Shown here: piece by piece, positions 35,901-47,900 of the stretch
Layout of the letters: each line of letters starts with the position of its first letter
How positions within the stretch are numbered: position 1 is the stretch's first letter
Source of the DNA: Solen grandis
Lineage: Eukaryota; Mollusca; Bivalvia; Adapedonta; Solenidae
Direction: 5' to 3'
NCBI GenBank assembly: GCA_021229015.1
Contig: CM037788.1
Coordinates: 38,402,024-38,466,023, forward strand
Length of the DNA: 64,000 nt
Position numbers and translations under genes: made by a program
The notes under the pieces: generated by a model
Seen by the model: only the letters and a program-made list of their open reading frames with translations
What the model was told of the DNA's origin: nothing
Databases searched by the model: none

Positions 35901-38900
35901 TTTGTTGTCTTTCCCTATAAAGATAAAGCACTTAGCCCGTGGAACCTTAGCTAAAATGTTTTCTTTCTGCATTTGAGCAGAAATTCCTAAAAGCAGTAAA
36001 TTATTTAGCTGAACACTGTGTAAACACTGATGTAGTTTGTTTTTACTCTTCTGCTTTTAATTCTCTCTTTATCAGTAGGCAAAGATTTGTTTCCAATCTT
36101 TTGTTATTTTGCATGTTTTTTTTTACCATTTCAAACAAGCATAAAACCAAATCAGTCTGAAAAAACATGATTAACAGACTTTTCTTGGAACACTAGCTGG
36201 GAGGTGCAATAGTTTGCTTTTAGATTGATATGGTTTTACTGGATGTTGTATTTGTTGTTTTAGTTTCATGGAGCAAAGGGTTAATAAAACATGTTCAGTG
36301 CAGCTCCTTTATAACGCTGTATTCTGTTACCAAGATAAGAAACGGCATAAGTATATTGGACTGCATTATAATTAATGTGAAAACTGAGGGGTGAGAGCTA
36401 AATTATGCTAAGTGTATATGAATATATAAGCATTTAGCCTAGTTTTGCTCTCACCCCTTTGAAATGCACTTTAAGTCACTAAAAAAAAAATCACAAAGTT
36501 TTAGGGTCCAAATTTGGATCATGTGATATTTGATTTTGTGTTATAATGGAGCACATTGTAAAGGATCTGCACTGCAATCCTGCTTCTGTGTACGAGCTAC
36601 TTTGGTCACTTACCATAGTGACTATGGTCAATGAAAGAACACACTTTAGTTCATCTATAGTCTGGTTATTCTGGTCACACTCTTCAATCTGGAGGGACAA
36701 AGACTCTATAGAGGTGCTCCGAATATCGACTTTGGTACAACCAGAGAAAATCAGTGGTTGAACCATAGTTGATATTTGGATAACCTCTTTACATGTTTCT
36801 CTCCTTTTGACTGAAGAATTTGACCAGAGTAACTAGACTATAGATGAACTAAACTGTTATATCATTGACCTAGTTACTATGGTAAGTGATCGAGTCGCTC
36901 TGTGTCAGCTATTTACCTTACTGTTTACCTGTATAACTGTATGTACTAAGTAGTTACACTTAACTGTGCTTTGTTGTTTGTGGTATTTTGTAGCTTCCCA
37001 GAGATTCAGTTTTACCACAGTGAGGATGTTAGAGAGATGATGACGAATATTTTGTTTTGTTTCGCGCGCGAAAATGCTGGGATTGGCTATAGACAGGTCC
37101 GTAGTGCCTATAGAATCGTCATTAGTACCCCACCCACCTTGACTTATAATATCTCAGATTTACTAAAGTGAGGTCTATAAAAGAACCATGCGTGACATGT
37201 CTCGTCACATCCTACACTCACATAACATGAGAACAAGATGTGGCAGTATTAATCACCTTTAGTGATAGTTCTAGTTATATATGGTTTATTTTTTGCACAT
37301 GATTGGTATTTGCCAATTAAGATATTTTGACTAGATTTCAGAACTATTCAAATGCAATAATAATAATATATAAGAGCTATATAGAATTTCTTTGTGATTT
37401 ATTATTGACTCAAATATGTTGGTTTGTTTGTAATACTATTTGACAAGTCCCATTCGACATGTGGCTAAAGCAACCCTCTGTAATGAGGAGACTGAGGTTT
37501 CGATCCCCAGCCACAGCATATCAAAAGCTTTTAGAATGATACTTGACTAGCTCCCTTGATTGGCTCTCAGCACATAATGGTATCAGGATAATGTGACTGG
37601 GAGTGATATCATGTCTCTTGTCCATCGCATGATAGAACATAAAGGCAGTACTATGTCTTAGATATATCACGTCCTTGAATGACTGAAATACTTTTTGACA
37701 CTGCAGTCGCATCAGTATTTATCACACAGATAGATTGATTTATCACACACAGACGGACACTGCAGCACTATCAGTATTTATCACACAGATAGATTGATTT
37801 ATCACACAGACGGACACTGCAACACTATCAGTATAAATCACACACAGACAGACACTGCATACACTATCAGTATTTATCACACACAGACAGACACTGCATA
37901 CACTATCAGTATTTATCACACACAGACAGACACTGCATACACTATCAGTATTTATCACACACTCAGTATTTATCACACAGATAGATTGATTTATCACACA
38001 CAGACAGACACTGCATACACTATCAGTATTTATCACACACAGACAGACACTGCATACACTATCAGTATTTATCACACACAGACAGACACTGCAACACTAT
38101 CAGTATTTATCACACACAGACAGACACTGCAACACTATCAGTATTTATCACACACAGACTGACACTGCAACACTATCAGTATTTATCACACACAGACAGA
38201 CACTGCAACACTATCAATATTTATCACACACAGACAGACACTGCAACACTATCAATATTTATCACACACAGACAGACACTGCAACACTATCAGTATTTAT
38301 CACACACAGACAGACACTGCAACACTGTCAGTATTTATCACACACAGACAGACACTGCAACACTATCAGTATTTATCACACACAGACAGACACTGCAACA
38401 CTATCAGTATTTATCACACACAGACAGACACTGCAGCAATGTCAGTATTTATCACACACAACAACATCTATACACTGCATTAAATCAAATATGATTCAGC
38501 AATGTCAGATTTTATAACACAAACATAGACTATAATTTATGACACACAGAATGACTCTGCAGCAATGTCAGAATTTATCACACACAAACACCATAGTACT
38601 ATCAGCATTTATGACACACAGAATGACTCTGCAGCAATGTTAGAATTTATCACACACAAACACCATAGTACTATCAGCATTTATGACACACAGAATGACT
38701 CTGCAGCAATGTTAGAATTTATCACACACAAACACCATAGTACTATCAGCATTTATGACACACAGAATGACTCTGCAGCTTTATCCAGTCATCTGAACTG
38801 TCCATGCTATAATTGCATGTAAAAAGTTACTTAAAAAACTGATGGGTGTCTGTCTGTCTGTCCTGCTTGATTTTTGCCTGTGCATGGAGCTCTGTCTGTG

Positions 38901-41900
38901 ATAAACTTGCTTTCATTTAATGCATGAAAAAAGTGTTGTTTTAAATATTTCTTTTGATAAAAATAAATATGTAAAATCAAGTAAAGTAGATCTATAAGGC
39001 AAATGATATTATATTTGACGAGACAATATTAAGACTGATATGGTTAATTGGAATGCTAGAATCGTGGTAATACTATGTAAACTTTGCTTCTCACTGTTTC
39101 ATACCAGGTTCAGTTCCCCCTTTACATACATGTGAGAGGATACTGTAATTGCCTGTCCTGGGCTTCCCTCAGTTACTCCAGTATCCTCTGTCACTATTGA
39201 GCACATAATTATGCTACCAATTATGCTGAGATTTATTTATTTGAGATATTGTTTTGCATTTGATGTAAAATGGTAAAAAAGCCATGAGAACTTCTTGATT
39301 CTTAATTGATGTAAGATAAAAAAAATGAATAAAGTTTAAATTAACATAATTCATAAAATCGGATTTGAGGTAATATGTCAGTTAATATAATTATGTTTCT
39401 TAAGATGCAAATGAACATGACAACATTATGTAAGATATATGACCTATATACATGTATATAACTGTACAATATATCATATTTACATATTTATATGACATAT
39501 ATTACAGGGTATGCATGAGCTCCTGGCACCCATGATATTTGTCCTACATTGTGACCACCAGGCCTTCCTGCATGCCTCGGAGATGGAGACCCTTGAGTGA
39601 GTAGTCTCTAGAGTTCAAATACCTCAGATTGTCTTCTGGTTCCACAGATTGACTTCTATACTGATTCCTCAGATTGAATGGTTTCAAATACTAATCTCAT
39701 TTTAACACACCAATCTGGAATGAAAATCCTTTAAATACAATGTAGATCTACCACAACACACATCATTATAACACACTCCATTATAACACGCTCCATTATA
39801 ACACACTCCATTATAACACACTCCATTATAACACTAAAAGCCAGTATAATATAGCTCAACATTACACCCAAAATCTTTATTTTGTGATTTGATTGTTTAT
39901 AGGTGCATTTTCAGTTGGTTATAAATGTGTTAATTTGATGCAGTATATAGACATGGTCACCATGTTTTAGTGTTATAATGGAGCTACACAGTACTAACAT
40001 GCACTATCCCCAATTAAAAAATGGTTGGATGAGTCTGGGATGGAATGGGGGTCATGGTATAATTAACATGATGCCAAAATGCCCTAAAATGAATGCATAT
40101 TGGTTTAACCAGTGAAAAGCTGTACAAACCTCTGACAAACAAATGCACGTTGACCTTGCTTTCAATAGTTACCTTAGTTCAACAACCTCCGACAAACATT
40201 CAGGTCGGAGATATGCCTGTTTTGGCTTCAAGTTAATTCCCAGACTGTGACATACCAAACTATGATACTAGTAGCTACCTTTTTGGCATAAAACGTTGGT
40301 AACTCCATGGCTAGGTTGACCCAGTGTTGGGATAATTTGAGTCTGGAATCATACCACATATCAATGATGTGATACTGCAGTGTGGCATCATTGTGTTTGT
40401 ACCTGTCTCAGGTTAGAACTCGAGCCCCTCTCACCACCATTGACATCAAAAAATGTCTATATGGGAGAGTGTTTTAATGCATTTTCAACAATACTGGACA
40501 AATTAATTATTTACACTTTTCCATGTGAAAATTCATAATAATCGTTATATAATCATACTGCCTTGTTCAGCCTGAATTTTAATTGGCACATTTTTTTTAA
40601 GTTTTATGCAGTGGGAAAACTAATATAAATTAATAATATATGAACACAGGTTTGTAATTTCAGCATGTAATCTCATGGATATTAAATTTATTTCAGAATT
40701 ATTAATGAGCATTATTTTGTTATAAATTTGAATTTCAGAATCATTGACAAAGAAGGAAGGTTATTAACAATCATTTTTTTACTCATTTAAACAGTTTTTA
40801 AAATCTTGAAAGAGGTATTGACACAGCTTTACTTGGAATTTCTGTTTTAAATTCTGACATGAGGAATAATGAATATATGTAGGATGAATATTTTTCATCT
40901 TTTTGATGTTTTTCTGCAATACGTTTTAAAAGAATAAGTGTATAATTAAAACATGCATGTATACAGTAAGAACAGTGTATAGAGCCTAGTATCTAGGACT
41001 GAATAAGGAAATATAATTGAGTGTCATTTAAGCAGATGTGTAAAATTCCATTTACCCATTTGCCATGGCGAGTGAACGATAAGGCAGAACGTTTCTTTGA
41101 ATTTGGAAAGGAAAAGTGACAATTTTAGGAATTTTATTCCCCTGGTAATTTATCAGCAAATTCATCCAACACTATGAAAAGGAAATGTCTTTTGATGTCA
41201 TGTAATTTATCAGTGAATTCAGCCAACAGCAAATAAGGAATTTTACTTGAATGTCATGTAATTTATCAGTGAATTCAGCCAACATTGAGTAAGGAAATGT
41301 CCTTTAATTTCATGTTGTTTTTTTTATCAGTAAATTCATCCAAACTAAATATTGAAAACTTTAATGGCATGTTATTTACTTTTGGTGTATGTTTTAAGCT
41401 GATTTTTTAGGTATAATTGTGGGGAAAATATGCTCTATAAAAATGAAAGCTTATAATACAGTAACACAGTGGTCTGATTATCAATTAAAGACCAAATAAG
41501 GACAATGAGTCCTGAAAATGGTCTTTATAATGACATGGTCCTGTTACAGAGGTGGACTCAGTATGAAGTTTTACTGTATATGAATTTTCACTGTGGAAAG
41601 TTTTAGTTACAAAATCGTACCTCTTTCAGGATGTTTTTCTTCTTTTCTTTCAACATTGGAAGCATGGGGACATGAGTTCTTGATTGTGTTTGGTGGTAGA
41701 GGGCCTCTGTAGTGTGAGTGTCACATGGCCAGGCTATATACAGGTGGTAGGTGCGCACGTGACACTTGTACTGACAGTGTTAAGAGTTTTCAGTGGCTTT
41801 GGTGGCTGTATCTTGCATGTCACATATCAGATATATAGTAGAACTTGGGTATAGATCTTATAGGATGTGGGTTTGTGATTGGAACACAGCTACATATGTC

Positions 41901-44900
41901 TGGTACATTACATAATTGTGCAGTAATTTTAGATGATATTGCTGGGGATGTGTAGTAGAGCTGAAACAGTACAGGAATTTTGAAGACCGAATCTTTCATG
42001 TCCTTCCAAGGCACATAGTGGTGATTAAACCCATGACCCATTGAAAAGGAACAGTATCAGTTGTAAAAGGGAGTTTCCCAATCAATGATGAAGGAAATGT
42101 TTGAGCTAAGATAGATTTCAGATGTCAAGATGTCACAGTGCTTGAAGGTAGTTGTTGAGTCCTTGTGATTCCACATTTTGGTAGTAATACCATATACTGT
42201 ATTTACAAGTTAGATGAGCATATCTAATTATACCCCTGTTCCACAGGGAAAATATGGCTATATAGAAATCATGGTAGTTGAGATATAGCTTTGATGCGAT
42301 GTGCGACCCAGATAGGTCAAAGTCACTGATACTAAAATTAGATTGTTTTCAAAACAGAATTTACCTAACTTTTTATCAGGTATGAAATATAGTTATCTAT
42401 ACTAGTAGCTTATGTGAAGGTAAAGCTTTGATAATGGTCAACTGTTTAGGGTCTGATAGGTCAAGGTCATTGTTCTTAAAAATGACTTTTATTACTGCCT
42501 ACAGCCTGCCTCCAAAATGGAATTTTCTCAATAACTTTTGTCAGGATTGATTTATCATAAACTCGCTTGCAGCATAATGTAGCTTGACTGTAGATAAAGC
42601 CTTTAAAAGCTGTTAGGTCAAGGTAACTGTTACTAAAAATGGGCTTTCATTACTGTTAATAAAGTTTAAAAGGAATCAGATATTTTAACCCTGTTTTGGA
42701 CATGTTTATCTCTTTTGTGAAAGGTAGATAGTATTAAGGTAAATTTCTTTCATGAAACTTATTCAGAATATTTCTCCATTTACTTTAATCCATAATTACC
42801 TCTCTCAATGTTTAGAGAATACCTCCATGCTATGATGAAGCAGTCTGTGGGGATATAAGTAACCACGGTGATAGTTCTAGTTTCACCTGGCTCCGTCATT
42901 GTAGGGTTATTTTAAAACATACAAGCCGGAAACATTTATCACAATGGAAATGATAATATCTTATCTTATACAGTGAAAGATATTATTACCATTAATGGAT
43001 ATTTGCTCTGTCTTTTTACTGAAAAATTGGAATTATTGCATGCATGGTTTACTTGGTTCTTTGTTATTCACTATGGTTAACTATATAAATTTTCATGGAT
43101 TTTATTTCCTGATTACCATATTTATTTTTTCTTATTATAGAAAGACATTTGGTCCTTATAGTTCTCAAAAATACTTATGTAAGCTCAAACTCAAATTTTA
43201 TACTTAAGTTCCTATTGTAGTATACTTTTTATTTTCAAGAACTTGGGGCAATGCAATCTGACTAAAGTACAGATCTTCCTAATGTAGCGTGGCATATATA
43301 TAGGAGATGACTTTAGTCAGATTGGTTGTCAATGGTAATGAGAGAAAAAAAAAAGGATTTTATTTCATGAATTATAAAAAGATGATATTATTAACTGACT
43401 CATTTTCTTTCCCATTGGTCATTATTGATTGCATTTTTAGTAGACTAGAGTTTTAATTTGTGTAAGACTTGACATTAATTAACACAAGTCTCTTAAGTCC
43501 AAATAATCAAATAATTATTTGCCTGGCTTGTGAAAAAGTTTGATGGTCAGGCATGCTGTACTTTTTAGTTACCAATATAGAAATATAGGGATGCAGACTT
43601 GTTTATCAAAAACATCAGGTTCAATGACTTAAATGTCATTGTTTTCTAAGGGGTTTTCATTTAGGGGCCAAGTGACCCTTTATACACAGATACTAAAATA
43701 AGAGACCATTTTTGAAATATTTAGAGTGTCATTGAGACATTTGAGGGTCAAAATGGACAGGACATGGAAACCCAGAATGTGTTTTTGGACTGTGTAGATT
43801 TGAGACTGATGCTGCGTGTTGTATTTCAGTGAGAGGATCAAGTTTGTGATGGACCCCAAGTACCTGGAACACGATGCATAGTGAGTACCTTGATATACCA
43901 TATTACCAGAAAGTCAGACTCAAGTTCCTGATTCAAAAACTAACATTTTCTTAGATTTGCAAGGTTTTCCTAGAAGTCTACAGAAAATGACTCTGTAATC
44001 GTGATAAGTTGTCAGTCTATTTTGTTTTGTCACTTGAGTTTATTGTGATATTTATTTTGCGTGATATTGGGACCTATCATCCTAAATTGCGATAAACAGA
44101 GGAGTAATCTTCTGAAAATCGTGCCTGTTTCTAGGCCTGTTTTTAAGTCCTAATGTGGACTGCATTGTTTTTACACTACAGAAAACTTGCTGTGACATAC
44201 CCAAGTCCTAAAACAAGGTATGTTATAGCTGCCTTGTTTGGCATTCAGCATATAAGGGTAGTTCCAGGACTGGCTGTCCCGGTGTCAGGATAATGTGACT
44301 GTGTCTACGGTATGATACTGCAGTGTGGCAGCACTATATCTGTCTCAAGTAGACATAATCACCAAATGACTGAAATACTTTTGGTGGGAAGCTAAACCCA
44401 ACAAACAACAGCAACAACACTACAGAAAAACAGATAGTGGGGTGGGTGGGGTGAAAAATACCATTCGGTTTTCCAAGCCTTGTGAATATATCATAGGATT
44501 CAAATTAAATTATTTTCTTATGAAATCAAAATTATGTGTGCAGATGTTCCCCTTTATTGGGTTGTTAATTATTTGTGTACATGTAAATGTGATGAAGAGC
44601 TTTTATGTGTAAAAGAACTGTTTCTTAAAATAATAGCGTATACTAGACAGAGGGCATTAGTATCTATATGTTATAAAGTGTGTAATGGTGACACCTCTCT
44701 GATGTTTCCAGTGCCATGTTTGCCCAAGTGATGCAGACTATGGAACCCTGGTATGTCTCCAAAGAAGTCTATCCGACCAAGGTGAGTTGTCTCCCTGGCA
44801 ACCAAGTCATACAGACACCTGTTGTTTTGATACAGTTGTCATGTATATAAGTGTTAAGAAAACGCAATATTTAATTTGACAGTCGCGAAATGAAAGTTGC

Positions 44901-47900
44901 TTTGTCAGACAGCTGCTGTAGTTACCCTGGCAACCTATGGTACTAATCTATGTATCTGTTGATCTATCATTGATAATAAGCATAAATTTGGATATTTATT
45001 GCTGCTAAAATTTATTTAAAATTGGTGAATCTATTTTTTTTCTCCAAATTTTGACTTCTGAATTTTAAAATCCTTCAGTGTACAAAAAAAAGACGTTATC
45101 AAAAGCTGAAAACTATTTTATAATTGTTCAAATAAGTTATTAACTAATATCAATGAACGCCCACCTAATTGCTCATTTGTATATCTCTTTGTGCTTGGTG
45201 CTCAGCATATAAGGGTAGATCTAGGCCTGGTGTGCCCAGTGACAGAATAATATGACTGGATGTGGTATCATGCTACGATGGGATATTGAAATGAGACAGC
45301 ACTCATGTAGACAAAAGTCCCAAAATGACTGAAATTGGTGGGCTGTAAAATATGAACAACAACAACAAAAACCTATGATGAACATACTTTATCACAGAGT
45401 ACAGACCCGTCTGCGTCCCAGCCGTTCTCCCGCCCCCAGGACATGAACCCGTCAAATGTGATTGTGACGAAGCTGACTCGTATCCAGGACTACCTGCTGC
45501 GGAAGGCAGACCACGAGCTTCACCTCCACCTGGAGAGACATGAGATAGCGCCGCAGATCTACGGCATGTATGTTGTCACCGCGCATGTAGGGTCTCGTGT
45601 ATTACACAGACAATTACACTAGAAACATCATATATTTTCTTCTATCAGTACTTGTGGTTTAATATGTTTTTGGGTTAGGACGTAGAAAAAAGTTACTATA
45701 AGACTAAAAAAATTTTTAATCAGTTAAGCTCTTTTTATTTTGCCCTTAAGACTTGAAAAGCAGCAAAATTTGAATGATTTCAAAGCATGTTGAAAACATG
45801 TAGTCAAAACAGAGTTGTGGTTAACGCACTGACTTTTCATCAGTGCATATCAGGGTTAATCCATGTCAGTTCAGCATTGTATGTGGAATGGTGTTTTGTC
45901 ACCTGTTTTATACACATAGGTTTTCTCCAGATTCTCTAGTTTTCTGTCACATTAAGGTTCGTGCAAGCACTACCATCAGTGCTTTGTATCTAATCTTTGA
46001 AATGTATTTTTAAGAATCTTAAAAATGCCTCACCTTGGAAAAACATAGAATATTTTATTTCAAGTTTTTCAAACAATTTTAGATCATGTAGAAATGTAAT
46101 GAGGCATATTTCAGCAATAAATTGGAGCATGTTTTATGCCCACTATTGTTTCATCACTAATGAATATATGAGTTTGAAGGAGGGGTCAACCTGTGATAAA
46201 ACAAAATGATATGAAATATCAAAGTCTTGTACATAATGCATTTTTAAGTCCTGGAGTTTATTGCAGTTTAATGTTTTCATTGAATGTTTAAGGTTCATGG
46301 CATGACCTCTGCAATCTGTCCTGACCTTATTTAGTATAAAATTGAATAAGTAACTTAAATTCAATTTAAATAACAATAAGATGTCTTAATAATATCTCTT
46401 TTTATGTCTTATATATTAATTTTATTGTCTATACAATTTTTGCAATGCTCTGTAACTTAGCTTCAAATGCAAAAATTTCCCCTGTTGTTGTCATGACTAC
46501 AGACGGTGGATACGTCTGCTTTTTGGACGAGAGTTCCCGATGCAGGACTTGCTTGTACTGTGGGATGCGATCTTTGCCGATGGGATAGGTTTTGACCTGG
46601 TAGACTACATATTTGTGGCCATGCTTCTTTACCTGAGGGACCATTGTAAGTAAACAAAAAAGATGTCTAAGTATAATCGCAGCTTTGAGTTATGGCTTGA
46701 ATTACCTTCCATACTTAATAACGTGCTAAGTTAAACTTAAACACTTTGGAGATGTATTTCATCATTCCTGGGGGCCTCCGTGGCCGAGAGGGTAAAGTAG
46801 CTGACTAGCACTCACTCTGCCCCTCACCGTGTGGGTTCGAATCCTGGTAGGGTCATTTGGATTTTCATGTGAGGAAGCCTTCCAGCTGGCTTGCGGTAGG
46901 TCGGTGGTTCTACCCGGATGCCTCCATGCATTCGGGGTCTTCCTCCACCTGTAATTAGCTGGACGTCGCTATATGACTGATATACTGTCGAAGCGACGGT
47001 AAACTCAAATAGTCAAGTCAAGTCATCATTCCTGTTTCCCTAATAGAAAAACTCAAATATTTCTTTCCGGATAGGTTTTGTATTACTTGTTGTAAGCAGA
47101 GGTGACATATAGGGATCACTACTCCATTGTTTGTCGCACTTCTTTAAGCAGGTGATACATGAGTTCTAAGGACCATTTCTGCCTTAAAAATCTATGTACT
47201 ACTCAGCACCTTTAGTATTGTTAATGGAATTCTAGCCTAGACCAGTATTCAGTATAATTTTTGAGATTATAGATAATTGAAAGCATATTTTATGTTTAAA
47301 ACCATATGTAGCAGTCATTTATGTGTCAGTTTCTAGTACCTACATGTGAGAAACATGTTGGTGTACAAGATTAGAGCCGTAATTTACAATAATTGTGACT
47401 GGCAATTCTTGTCTTTTATATATTTTGGAAAATGATGAAATATTTCGAGAGAGTTTATGATGATGAGGATATTTCTTAGGTAGATTTTAAACCTTGACTA
47501 AGGCATAGACTCATTTTCATGCACTGGCAAACAAAACAGAGCTCCTATCGGTTGGTCTTCTCTGCTTTCTCATACAATATTGTTGTTCAGATTCTACATT
47601 CTGCATGGCGAAGAAAAACCAATTATTTCATACACCATTTAAAGTTCAGTCTATTAATATTCATCAAGTCATTAATTTGTACATGAATATTCATTAGGTA
47701 AAGGAAAATAATAAGGATAGATTTAATCTTAAATTCGAGGAAATGCAGAACTGGTGCTCCCTTAGATAGATTCTTTCCTTAAGATTATTAGGACTTTCTG
47801 CCCTTTCGGCAGAAAGTCCTATTGGGTTTGTACTGTTTTTTATTATTCTTCTTATTATTCTTTTTTTCTTCCTCTTATATTTGTGTTAATTTCGAGGTGT

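Noticed and set aside
36491..36766. Overlapping open frames on both strands (91 and 71 codons)
   Set aside because: Mirror frames produced by the symmetry of the 36594-36900 foldback.
37743..38162. Long open frames on both strands (110 and 122 codons)
   Set aside because: Entirely within the 38/39-bp minisatellite; the repeat itself lacks stops.
37700..38460. CRISPR-like array
   Set aside because: Units are contiguous without unique spacers, in an intron of an animal gene.
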